A stretch of 40,223 nucleotides of DNA from CAYSRM01 sp964475205. GTDB taxonomy: Bacteria > Verrucomicrobiota > Kiritimatiellia > UBA8416 > CAYSRM01. Below, one piece after another: positions 24,574-33,700 of this stretch; position 1 is the first letter of the stretch, and each line of letters begins with the position of its first letter. The DNA lies in contig CAYYVQ010000019.1 in the NCBI GenBank assembly GCA_964475205.1, forward strand, positions 1 to 40,223. Direction: 5' to 3'. The translations under genes and the position numbers were made by a program. Under the pieces are notes generated by a model. That model was not told the origin of the DNA. It ran no database searches and saw only the letters and a program-made list of their open reading frames with translations.

Positions 24574-25314
24574 GTGTTGAGCCTTCTAAGTTTGAAAAAT
24601 ATTTCGCTTGTGGTCGGCGGCCGTCGAATTATAGATGATCTGTCCCTGGACATCTGGGAAGGACATATACACGCTATAGTAGGTCCGAATGGAGCCGGAA
24701 AGTCAACAACGGCTAGTCTTATTATGGGGTTGGAAGGTTATCGTGACTATAATGGAACGGTTACGTTCGGGGATCGCAATATAGACGGAATGACCGTAGA
24801 CGAAAGAGCGAGGCTTGGCATTACGCTTGCCTGGCAGGAGCCGGCAAGGTTCGAAGGCTTGAAAATAAAAGACTTTATCCGGGCTGGGGCAAAAATACGC
24901 AGTGAGTCGAGGATCAGGGAAGTGATAGAGCAGGTTGGCCTCAAAGCTGACCGCTACATTGACCGGGCTCTTGACGATACTTTGTCCGGTGGCGAAAGAA
25001 AACGCCTGGAGCTTGCGGGGATACTTGCCATGGAGCCGAGGCTGGTCATGATGGATGAGCCTGACAGCGGAATAGACGTGGAAGCACTGGAAAGAATATT
25101 TCAATCGTTGATTTCGCTTAAGGAACGGGGAACTACAATAGTTCTGATAACGCACAGTCTTGCGGTTCTCGACCATGCCGAACATGCTTTTCTGATGTGT
25201 TGCGGGAAACTGCTTGATAAGGGAACTGTCGGCAGTATACGCCCTTATTTCAAAAACAAATGTGTTCCCTGCGAGCATATCAATCAACCTGTTCTGGACG
25301 GAGTAAACGCGTGA
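24574..25314 (+). CDS. sufC: SufC-type ABC ATPase of Fe-S assembly
   Basis: A 246-residue ABC ATPase that powers Fe-S assembly with its SufB/D partner. It has Walker A GPNGAGKST, signature LSGGERKR, Walker B LVMMDEPDSGID and an H-loop (ITHS). The SufC hallmarks are the short length, the GLEGYRDYNGTVTF stretch and ITLAWQEPARFEG in the Q-loop region. Start GTG 24574 has GGAG upstream; TTG 24577 is also possible. Its stop overlaps the partner ATG in TGATG. No sufS, sufU or sufE is nearby; the sulfur donor may be the separate nifS. Confidence 0.93.
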   Translation: MLSLLSLKNISLVVGGRRIIDDLSLDIWEGHIHAIVGPNGAGKSTTASLIMGLEGYRDYNGTVTFGDRNIDGMTVDERARLGITLAWQEPARFEGLKIKDFIRAGAKIRSESRIREVIEQVGLKADRYIDRALDDTLSGGERKRLELAGILAMEPRLVMMDEPDSGIDVEALERIFQSLISLKERGTTIVLITHSLAVLDHAEHAFLMCCGKLLDKGTVGSIRPYFKNKCVPCEHINQPVLDGVNA

Positions 25315-26252
25315 TGGCTCAAAACGGCGTTGTTGAGTCACTTTATTCCTCTTTTGGCGAGGATTTCCGGCATGTGTGTTCTAATCCACAGATCGCGCAC
25401 ATTGAAGTTCACCATAACAGGATACTGGGACGCCACCTTGTGCCCGGACTGAAAGTTGATGCTGATGAGACAGACGACGGCATTCATGCCGATATCAGGG
25501 TGGCCGATGGTGTGCGTCTGGAACATCCGATAAGAATCTGTTTTGGAATGTTGCCGGAAAGCGGGTTGCAACGTATTAATCTTAAAATGAATATCGGGAA
25601 TTCCGCGGCTGCGGGCATAGTGGCGCATTGCACTTTTCCAAACGCCCGGGAAATTCGCCACGAGATGGAGGCGGAAATCACCGTTGATGAAGGCGGGGAA
25701 TATTCCTATTTCGAGCGGCACGTGCATGGCGGGGAAGGCGGGGTAAAGCTCATTCCCCGCACGAAAGTCCGGGTTGCAAAAGGCGGAAGATTCAATACGG
25801 AGTTCGAGCTTATAAAGGGCCGGGTCGGGAATATGGAGATTGATCTTGAAGGCGAGTGCGATGACTACGCGGTGATGGAAGTGAAGGCGAGAATCATGGG
25901 TTCGGGCGATGACAGGATTGTTATAAGAGAGGGCGGCATTCTTAAGGGCGAGTCTTCGCGTGGTGTGCTGACCTCCCACATTGCCTTGAGCGACGACGCC
26001 TATGCGGAAGTGTATAATACCCTTTCTGCTACAGGCGCCCATGCTCGCGGGCATGTGGACTGCAAAGAGATAATTCGCGGCAATGCCCGTGCCCGGGCGG
26101 TTCCTGTTGTAGATGTTATGAATCCACAGGCGCATGTGACGCACGAGGCCGCTATAGGCAGCGTGGATTCGAAACAGCTTCAGACTCTTATGAGCCGCGG
26201 ACTGAATGAAGAAGAAGCTTCGGACCTTATCATACAGGGACTCTTGTCCTGA
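25314..26252 (+). CDS. SufB/SufD-like Fe-S assembly protein, minimal (SMS-like)
   Basis: A 312-residue SufB/SufD family protein, scaffold partner of SufC. It is much shorter than SufB (about 470-495) and lacks the long N-terminal domain. The right-handed beta-helix core is intact, as is the conserved C-terminus with RGHVDCKEIIRG (candidate cluster Cys) and NPQAHVTHEAAIG, followed by helices QLQTLMSRGLNEEEASDLIIQGLL. With only SufC and one such protein, the locus matches the minimal two-gene SMS system described in archaea and some anaerobic bacteria (SmsC-SmsB). ATG 25314 is chosen for the one-base overlap with sufC and its GGAG; an upstream TTG (25260) lies inside sufC. No SufD or SufB paralogue is in the window. 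Confidence 0.9.
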   Translation: MAQNGVVESLYSSFGEDFRHVCSNPQIAHIEVHHNRILGRHLVPGLKVDADETDDGIHADIRVADGVRLEHPIRICFGMLPESGLQRINLKMNIGNSAAAGIVAHCTFPNAREIRHEMEAEITVDEGGEYSYFERHVHGGEGGVKLIPRTKVRVAKGGRFNTEFELIKGRVGNMEIDLEGECDDYAVMEVKARIMGSGDDRIVIREGGILKGESSRGVLTSHIALSDDAYAEVYNTLSATGAHARGHVDCKEIIRGNARARAVPVVDVMNPQAHVTHEAAIGSVDSKQLQTLMSRGLNEEEASDLIIQGLLS

Positions 26253-26259
26253 CAGATAC

Positions 26260-26517
26260 TCAGACCGTCCAGTTTGTCACGTCTGTTACATGGATTTCTC
26301 CCCTGTATCGGTCAAAAAAATAGGTTCTTGAGTTTCCGCCGCCAGGTCTGAATCTCGAGCAGCCCGCAAGAACGGAAGAACGCTTCAGGTCCCGCAGCAG
26401 ATTCCATCGTTTGCCTCTTCCCTGTCCGAACCGCCAGGGGCTTCCGGCGTTCTTTCTTATCGTGAAGGTTCTTGAATTGAATAGACTATCGTTTTCCGGT
26501 TTTCCTGCTTTTTGCAT
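26260..26517 (-). CDS. small basic hypothetical protein (second of an overlapping pair)
   Basis: An 85-residue Arg-rich protein from ATG 26517, which has a strong Shine-Dalgarno (GGAGG about 7 nt upstream); an ORF extending 13 codons further upstream lacks this support. Predicted basic, no membrane segment, contains GRGKRWNLLRDLKRS and a C-terminal RYRGEIHVTDV. I do not recognise it. Its start overlaps the end of the 62-residue gene by 32 bp, so the two are coupled. A toxin-antitoxin-like arrangement is conceivable from the size and overlap but no known toxin signature is visible. Confidence 0.5.
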   Translation of the reverse strand: MQKAGKPENDSLFNSRTFTIRKNAGSPWRFGQGRGKRWNLLRDLKRSSVLAGCSRFRPGGGNSRTYFFDRYRGEIHVTDVTNWTV

Positions 26518-26674
26518 GTTCACCCTCCATTGCTTTCCGCAGTTCACCCATTGCAACCATTGAAAGGCTGGTCCTTATTCCAAAATCCTTGAGTAGTTGG
26601 GTTCGACGTTTTTCGAGCCAGTCGCGCACGTCCTGGTCGTCGTCTTTAACATGGATAGTGATCGGTTTTGTCAT
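26486..26674 (-). CDS. small hypothetical protein, possible ribbon-helix-helix type
   Basis: A 62-residue acidic-then-basic protein. The start is placed at ATG 26674 (MTKPITIHVKDDDQDV); 20 upstream in-frame residues look hydrophobic and spurious. The beginning, an amphipathic strand, and the two helices after it would fit a ribbon-helix-helix DNA-binding fold, but the resemblance is loose. No clear Shine-Dalgarno. It overlaps the following 85-residue gene by 32 bp and would act as the first gene of the pair. Confidence 0.5.
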   Translation of the reverse strand: MTKPITIHVKDDDQDVRDWLEKRRTQLLKDFGIRTSLSMVAMGELRKAMEGEHAKSRKTGKR

Positions 26675-26951
26675 AAACAGTAACAGAGCAAAGTAAGTGT
26701 TATAAACCAATAGCAACGTAGCAGAACGATGCATAGCGTGTCAAGAAATAAGAAAATGCGTTTACATTTTTTTTACAGATGTTTTACGAGCCGGTGACAA
26801 GCTTGCGGCGGCTGAATGTTTACATGGGGGCGATTCAAGGGGAAGCGCGGGCCATGGCAAAAAAACAGGCTCGTTTGTCCGGCGAATGCGGGCCCGCGTT
26901 TAATAAAAATGTTGAAATTTGCCGGCCGGACGGGCTAAGTATAGGAGGAGA

Positions 26952-28295
26952 ATGATGAATAACAGAAAACGTCCGCTAATTACGGGAATAGTTTGTGTAT
27001 TCGCGCTTTCCGCGGGTCTTTGCAGTGCCAAGACCGCGGGGCCTGTACGGTGCAGGGTTGAACTGGACCGTGATGTGCTTTACGCGGAAAGGGAACAGAC
27101 TGCTGTTGTCAAGATCACCCTGGATGCTGACAGGCCTTTGAACGTAAAGGAACGCCCGCCTGTGAACCTTTCCATAGTCTTGGATCGGTCCGGCTCAATG
27201 TCGGGAAAAAAACTTGAACGCGCAAAGGAAGCAGCAATCGAGGCATTGCACCGGCTTGACGGCCGGGACATATTCTCTCTTGTTGTCTACAACCACAAAG
27301 TCAAGACCGTAGTGGAGGCGCAAAGCGCCTCAAATACAGAGTGGATTGAAAAGCGAATCCGGTCGATAGGCTCCAACGGTAATACTGCCTTGTTCGCGGG
27401 TGTCAGCCAGGGAGCTGCAGAGGTCCGGAAGAATATCGAAGAAAACTTTGTTCACAGGATTATTCTTCTTTCAGACGGACTGGCCAATGTGGGGCCGAGT
27501 TCTGCCTCTGATCTCGGACGCCTTGGTGCAGGATTGCTTAAGGAAGGCATCTCGGTGACAACGGTAGGTGTTGGCAACGATTACAATGAGGATTTGATGG
27601 CAAGACTGTCGCGGAAAAGCGACGGAAATACCTATTTTGTTGAAAACAGCCGCGGCCTGGCGAGAATCTTCAAAGAGGAATTAGGGGATCTGTTGAGCGT
27701 GGTAGCCAGAAAAGTAAAACTGATTATTGAATGCCCGGACGGAGTTCGTCCCTTGCGCATAATCGGTCGCGAGGGCCGTATCCATAGCGGAAACGTTGAA
27801 CTTTATCTGAACCAGCTTTACGGCGGCCAGGAGAAGTTCGCGCTGGTGGAAGTTAAACTGCCTGCGGTCAAGGCGGGTGAAAAGCGTGAGATCGCGGTAG
27901 CCAGGGTCAGGTATGAGAACGTTTTTACCGAAGACACTGAATCAGCAACCGGAAGAGTTGACGGCGCCTTCAGTGAAAACAGAAAAACGGTTGAGGAATC
28001 CGAAAACGTGAAGGTAAGGGCTTCTTATGAAGTGAACCTTAATGCGATGGCGCAGGAAAAAGCCATTAAACTTGCCGATGAAGGCAAAGCAAAGGAAGCT
28101 GCAAAAGTATTGAAGGAATCTGCGCAAAAGCTTGACAAAGTCGGCAAAAAGTACGGGGACAGCGCACTGGTGAAACGCGCCAGACAGATAGAAGTGCAGG
28201 CGGAAAGCATTGAACAGGAAGGACTCTCGAAGGGAGGCAGAAAGGCTCTCAGGAGCGAGTCCTATCAGACCATAAGACAGCAAAGAGCTCGGTGA
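26952..28295 (+). CDS. secreted von Willebrand factor A domain protein
   Basis: A 447-residue exported protein. ATG 26952 (or 26955) has AGGAGGAG directly upstream and starts a signal peptide with cleavage after LCSA. The VWA domain has a perfect MIDAS motif DRSGSMS (Asp78-x-Ser80-x-Ser82) with later TALFAG and LLSDGLANVG, so it binds a metal ion and probably a protein ligand. The C-terminal region after about 230 is a beta-rich domain followed by a long charged helix (about 360-440). The resemblance is to Ca-activated chloride channel-like bacterial VWA proteins, but substrate and partner are unknown. It ends in a strong terminator, so it is separate from the kinase that follows. Confidence 0.88.
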   Translation: MMNNRKRPLITGIVCVFALSAGLCSAKTAGPVRCRVELDRDVLYAEREQTAVVKITLDADRPLNVKERPPVNLSIVLDRSGSMSGKKLERAKEAAIEALHRLDGRDIFSLVVYNHKVKTVVEAQSASNTEWIEKRIRSIGSNGNTALFAGVSQGAAEVRKNIEENFVHRIILLSDGLANVGPSSASDLGRLGAGLLKEGISVTTVGVGNDYNEDLMARLSRKSDGNTYFVENSRGLARIFKEELGDLLSVVARKVKLIIECPDGVRPLRIIGREGRIHSGNVELYLNQLYGGQEKFALVEVKLPAVKAGEKREIAVARVRYENVFTEDTESATGRVDGAFSENRKTVEESENVKVRASYEVNLNAMAQEKAIKLADEGKAKEAAKVLKESAQKLDKVGKKYGDSALVKRARQIEVQAESIEQEGLSKGGRKALRSESYQTIRQQRAR

Positions 28296-28305
28296 ACGCC
28301 AGTAA

Positions 28306-28342
28306 GGCGTCCGCGGTTATTGAACCGCGGACGCCGGTTTTT
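28306..28342 (+). terminator. Rho-independent terminator after the VWA gene
   Basis: A perfect 13-bp GC-rich stem (28306-28318 with 28323-28335), a 4-nt loop (ATTG) and a T-run (28338-28342). It sits 10 bp after the stop and 56 bp before the kinase start. Very strong stem; some read-through may still occur. Confidence 0.9.
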
Positions 28343-28397
28343 GTGGTCGTTGATGCGTATAAATTTCAGGCAATAGGCCTGCCACGGGAAGGTGTTT

Positions 28398-30032
28398 GTG
28401 ATAAAACGCATTGTGTTTTTATATCTCGCGCTGGTATGCGCGCCGACCCTTGTGATTGGCGCGGCGGCTTTTGTGCTGCTTAAGCAGGAACACCAGCGGC
28501 TTGAGTCCAGAGCCGGTAGAACAGTGGAGCGACGGCTGGAACTGGTGGCCGAACGTATTGAGACCATTGTTGCCGATGTTGAAGATCAACTTACGGGCGC
28601 CCTTGGGGTTATCCCGCAGGAAGGATTAGTCGAAGAACTCCGAAAACTCGAACTGAATAATCCGCTTGTAAGAAATGTCTTTGTGTGGAGCGAAAGTGCA
28701 GGGTTTATCTACCCTGATCCGGGCCGGGGCGCCACTTCGGAGGAACGCAGGTTTCTTGAAAGATACGCCGAACTTTTTTCGAGCCAGAAGCCCTGGGATG
28801 CCCCGGTCATGGATGATGAGGCAGCGCCGCGCTCCGGCAGGATAATATCTCATCCCTCAAGCAGAAGGAAACTGGCTGAAGCTTTGCGATCAACTCATTT
28901 TGTCAGTGGATGGAAACCGTGGTTTTCCGGAAGCAGGATACACTTGCTTGGCTGGATCAGAAAGAATGACGCCGCACGTGTCTACGGCATGGAGATGGAG
29001 TTTATGGTTCTTTTGTCGAGACTGGTGCGCCTGTTTCCGGAGAATGGTGACAGTGTTGCCATTGCTCTGGTGGATGGAGCCGGCAGAATAGTGCACCAGG
29101 GGGGCGGCGACGAGATTCAGCCGGGGGCAAAACCCCGCTTCTCAGTTTCACTGGCTCCATTGCTGCCGCATTGGACAGTGGCGGCATATTACCCGACCGG
29201 CCTTGTGGAAAAAGCGCACGAAACCATAATATTGCTGTTCGCACTTATTGGAGGCGTCTTTCTTGCCGCCATCCTTGCGGGCGGCGGGTTGTTGGTTTGG
29301 CAGGCGAACCGCAATATGCTGGATGCAAGACGCAAGACCAGTTTTGTTTCAAATGTTTCTCATGAACTCAAAACTCCGTTGACGAGCCTCCGGATGTTTG
29401 CGGAGCTTCTCAGGGAAAACCGTGTATCAGGCGATGCTAAATGCAGGGAGTACCTTGGTGTCATAGTCGAGGAATCAGAGAGACTGACCAGGCTTGTCAA
29501 TAATATCCTGGATTTCGGGCGCCTGGAGCAGAATCGCAGGAAGTACAATCTCGAACGGATTAATGTGAGCGATTTCGTTAAGAATTTTGAACGGAATCAT
29601 AGTGAAAGAATCAGCAACGGAGGACTTGTTCTGAAAATAGAAGTCCCGGAACAACCCATGCTTATTAAAGCAGACCGGGATGCTCTGAATCAGGTCATGC
29701 TGAATCTGGCGGATAATGCCCTCAAGTATGCGGCTGAAGGGGGTGAGTTGATCATAAGAGTGGAGCAAGTGGACGACAGATGCTTTGTCGAGTTCATGGA
29801 TCGCGGGCCCGGGGTTCCAGCGGACCATGCCGAACGGATTTTTGAAAAATTCTACAGAGTCGACCAGGAACTGACTGCTGAGAAAAGCGGCTCGGGACTG
29901 GGGTTAAGCATTGCTCGCGGCCTGCTGAGAGGAATGGGCGGAGATATTTTATATGCGGTAAGAAAAAGCGGAGGCGCCCGGTTTATTATGATATTCCCTT
30001 CTGAAAGGCCGGCAGAACAGGAAGAGGCTTAG
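28398..30032 (+). CDS. membrane sensor histidine kinase
   Basis: The 544 residues are from GTG 28398 (GGAAGG just upstream; GTG 28392 is two codons earlier). TM1 covers about 1-30, an extracytoplasmic sensor about 30-275 with no recognised domain, and TM2 about 276-301. The HisKA domain carries phospho-acceptor His322 in NVSHELKTPLTSLRM. The catalytic domain has N box NLADNALKYA, G1 DRGPGVP and G2 GSGLGLSIA. All motifs are intact. It is followed by its response regulator after one base, and that regulator overlaps a glycoside hydrolase, so the sensor probably responds to a carbohydrate or envelope signal. Note the possibility of a HAMP-less design: TM2 leads directly to HisKA. Confidence 0.92.
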   Translation: MIKRIVFLYLALVCAPTLVIGAAAFVLLKQEHQRLESRAGRTVERRLELVAERIETIVADVEDQLTGALGVIPQEGLVEELRKLELNNPLVRNVFVWSESAGFIYPDPGRGATSEERRFLERYAELFSSQKPWDAPVMDDEAAPRSGRIISHPSSRRKLAEALRSTHFVSGWKPWFSGSRIHLLGWIRKNDAARVYGMEMEFMVLLSRLVRLFPENGDSVAIALVDGAGRIVHQGGGDEIQPGAKPRFSVSLAPLLPHWTVAAYYPTGLVEKAHETIILLFALIGGVFLAAILAGGGLLVWQANRNMLDARRKTSFVSNVSHELKTPLTSLRMFAELLRENRVSGDAKCREYLGVIVEESERLTRLVNNILDFGRLEQNRRKYNLERINVSDFVKNFERNHSERISNGGLVLKIEVPEQPMLIKADRDALNQVMLNLADNALKYAAEGGELIIRVEQVDDRCFVEFMDRGPGVPADHAERIFEKFYRVDQELTAEKSGSGLGLSIARGLLRGMGGDILYAVRKSGGARFIMIFPSERPAEQEEA

Positions 30033-30033
30033 G

Positions 30034-30771
30034 ATGAACAGATCTCATATCCTTGTTGCAGAAGATGACAAAAACATTCGCATAGGTCTGGCTGACATGC
30101 TTGAAGGTGAAGGCTATCGAGTTGAAACCGCCAATAACGGCAAGGCAGCTTTGTCCCTGATTCGGAAAAAAAACTTTGACCTGTTGATTCTGGATATAAT
30201 GATGCCGGGCAAGAGTGGATATGATGTGTGCAGGGAAGTCAGAACACGGAACCAGTCAATTCCGATAATCATGCTTACAGCAAAAACTGAAGAGATTGAC
30301 AAAGTTGTGGGCCTGAAACTCGGGGCCGATGACTATGTTACAAAACCTTTTGGATTGAAAGAATTACTGGCGCGAATTGAGGCTGTGCTCAGAAGGTGCA
30401 TGGCGGGAAAAGAAAAAGTTAAGCGCAAACAGGGATCAAAAAGACCGCATCGTTTTTCTTTCGGGCCGGTAGAGGTCGATACCAGAGAGTATTGCATAAA
30501 CAGCGGAAAGAAAAAAAATCCGGTCACAGAGAGGGAATTAAACCTGCTTCTTTTCTTTAATGATCGGCCTAATGAAGTTGTAAGCAGGGATGAACTTCTG
30601 GACAGGGTTTGGGGCCTGGAGTATTACGGGACAACCCGCACACTGGATCAGCATATTGCCAAGCTTAGAAAAAAACTGACCGGGCAAAGTAAAAAGCATT
30701 CCTGTATTGAAACCGTACACGGAGTAGGCTACCGTTACAGAAAAATTAACGGGAGACATAATGAAGCGTGA
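30034..30771 (+). CDS. OmpR/PhoB-family response regulator
   Basis: A 245-residue transcription regulator with receiver domain (acidic pocket Asp11-Asp12, phospho-acceptor Asp54 in LLILDIMMPGKSG, Lys in MLTAKTE) and a winged-helix DNA-binding domain (about 140-240, ending GVGYRYRK). It receives phosphate from the upstream kinase: the stop TAG and ATG are one base apart. Its 3' end overlaps the glycoside hydrolase start by 11 bp, so all three are one operon. The target promoters are unknown; self-regulation of this operon or of the VWA gene would be the first guess. Confidence 0.95.
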   Translation: MNRSHILVAEDDKNIRIGLADMLEGEGYRVETANNGKAALSLIRKKNFDLLILDIMMPGKSGYDVCREVRTRNQSIPIIMLTAKTEEIDKVVGLKLGADDYVTKPFGLKELLARIEAVLRRCMAGKEKVKRKQGSKRPHRFSFGPVEVDTREYCINSGKKKNPVTERELNLLLFFNDRPNEVVSRDELLDRVWGLEYYGTTRTLDQHIAKLRKKLTGQSKKHSCIETVHGVGYRYRKINGRHNEA

Positions 30772-33700
30772 TATATTGAGAGAGATCAAGAACCCGGGCA
30801 GTGAATACCGTGGCGCCCCTTTCTGGTCCTGGAATGGAAAACTGGAACCTGAAGAGTTGAGGCGGCAGATTCGAATAATGCACAAGATGGGACTTGGCGG
30901 TTTTTTTATGCATTCGAGAGTGGGCCTTGCTACGCCCTATCTTTCCGAAGAGTGGTTCGACTGTGTGCGCGCCTGCATTGACGAAGCAAAGAAGCTTGGG
31001 ATGAAAGCCTGGCTGTACGACGAGGATAGATGGCCTTCGGGATTTGCAGGCGGCATTGTGACGCGTAACCCCGCATATCGCGGACGTAGACTGGTGTTCG
31101 AAATCAGCCGGACATTATCGAAAAAGAATATAGATTCTTCTGTAATTGGAGTCTGGTCCGGTCAGGTTGACGGCAACAGTGTCAATAATCTCAAGCGCCT
31201 GGGGCGAAATCCGAAAAAAACCACACTGAAAAAAGACGAGCAGTACTTGATTTTCAAGGTAAAATTCAACGAATGCAGCGAGCGCTTCAATGGTTTCACA
31301 TATCTTGACACGCTCAACCCTGAAGCAGTCAGGGAGTTTATACGAGTTACTCACGATGCGTACAAGGAAAAGATTGGCGAGGATTTCGGCAAGACGGTTC
31401 CAGGCATTTTTACTGATGAGCCCATGTATGGATGGCTAAGGCTTAACGGTGAGTCGGTTCCATGGACCGAGGCTATCCCGGGGGCGTTCAGACAAAAGTA
31501 TGGCTATGACCTGACACATTATCTTCCAGAACTGTTTTTTCACGTGGAAGGCCGGCGTTTCTCAACTGCCAGATATAATTATGTTGACTGTATCACCAGT
31601 CTATTTGTTGAAGCGTTTGCAAAGCAGATAGGTGAATGGTGTCAAAAGGAAGGCATCCTTTTTACTGGCCACGTGATGGCAGAGGACACTCCTGCCTCGC
31701 AGGTCTCTGCTGTCGGTGATTGCATGCCTTTTTATGAACACATGCAGGCCCCAGGTATGGATCTGCTGACTGAAAGGCGGCGCAACTATGATACGGCAAA
31801 ACAGGTCAGCTCGGTTGCTAACCAGTTCAACAGAAGATGGCGACTGACCGAGACATACGGGTGTACAGGATGGGATTTCCCGTTCGAAGGGCATAAGGTT
31901 CACGGCGATTGGCAGACTGCGTTGGGAATTAATTTCCGATGCCAGCATCTTTCGTATTATACAATGGAAGGACAGGCCAAGCGCGACTATCCTGCGAGCA
32001 TAAGCTATCAATCACCATGGTGGAATTCCTACAATATTGTTGAAGATTACTTTGCGCGTTTGAACGTTTTCATGTCCCGCGGTCGAGAGGTTCGTGATTT
32101 ACTTGTAATACACCCTGTCGAAAGCGTCTGGCCTTATGCGGGGCCGGATGACTGGGAACTGATGCCCGAAGTCCAGGCTGTCAACAGTATGCTCCGTAAG
32201 GTTCGAGACAAGCTTCTGGAGGCGCATCTTGATTTTGACTACGGCAGCGAAAGCCTGCTTGAGCGCTACGGTAAGATCAGTTCGAAACTGGGAAGGCCTG
32301 AGCTGGTAGTCAAGAATGCCAGGTATTCAACTGTACTTGTTCCTCCTCTGTCTACGATACGATCAAGCGTGCTTAAGCTGCTTGAGCGGTTCAAAAAGGC
32401 GGGAGGAAAAGTTGTGTGTGTTGAATCCCCGCCGCAATATGTCGATGCATCTCGTTCCGACAAGGCCGAAAAGGTTCTGCGAAGCTGCGTCATGACTCAG
32501 AAGGCAGACGATACAATGACTTCTGAGCTGGAAAAGACCTGCAGGACCGTGAGCATAACAGACGGCAATGGTGAGGAAATTCCGCAGGCGCTGTACTGTC
32601 TTCGGGAAGATACTGACAGTTATTATCTCTTCATCTCTAATACGGGACTTGACGGCCCTGCGGAATCGCTGCAGAAGGATAAGCGCTCGCCAAGAGCCAG
32701 GCAACGAGTCGCCGGATTTGATCAAGTTTATGTAAAACTTATGAAGGAGTACAAGGGAGCGCCGCTGGAAGTAAATCTTGATACGGGCATTACGGAAGCT
32801 TCCCGTCAAATTAATAAGAACAAGACCCCCTGTGTTGAGACTTCCCTGCCGCGGCTTGGCAGCAGGCTTTTTGTTTTTCCAAAGCAAAAAGATGTGAAAC
32901 ATAAGAAAAGGCTGTCTTTCCAGACCAGGAGAACAAGAAAACTCAGCGGTAAGTGGGCGTATGCGCTTTCTGACCCGAATTGCCTGGTTATGGACAAACC
33001 TGAGCACAGGATCGGCAGCGGCGGGTGGCGCGCCGCCGCAGACATATTGAAAATTGACCATTCACTTCGGAAGAAAATTGGCGAGCCTTTGAGGAGTGGC
33101 CGCATGGTGCAGCCATGGATAGAGGATAAATCAGGCTCCTTGAAATCCGAGGTTGTACATCTGAGATATTCTATCGATGTCCGTAATGTTCCCAGGTCCG
33201 TGATGTCCCTGGCTGTTGAACAGCCTGATTGCTACAACATATTATTCAATGGCCATGAATTGACACCGGATATGGATTCGGGTTGGTGGGTTGATCAGTC
33301 CCTGCGTCTGCTTAAGATTGATCCATCTTATGTCAGAAAAGGCAAAAATGAATTATGCCTGGAATGCGAGTATGATCGAAGGCATCCTGGCCTGGAGCCG
33401 GTCTATCTTGTTGGTGATTTCGGTGTAAGAGTAAACCGGGAAAAGACGGTGATAATAGCCATTAGCGATGCCCTTGAAATTGGAGACTGGTGCAAACAGG
33501 GTCTGCCTTTTTACTCTGGATCTGTCGGTTATATGAAAAAAGTCCGATTCAGTTTTGAGAAAGGTCAGAGGCTGTTTGTCCGTGTTGGCAAATACGAAGG
33601 GGTTGGAATTAGAGTTCTTGTCAACGGCAGAATTGCGGGTACGCGAGGTTGGCCGCCTTATGAAGTTGATATTTCAGATCATGTCGACGCCGAAAAGTTT

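Noticed and set aside
25338..26144. 268-codon minus-strand ORF antisense to the SufB-like gene
   Set aside because: SufB/D family features on the plus strand are unambiguous; the antisense frame has none.
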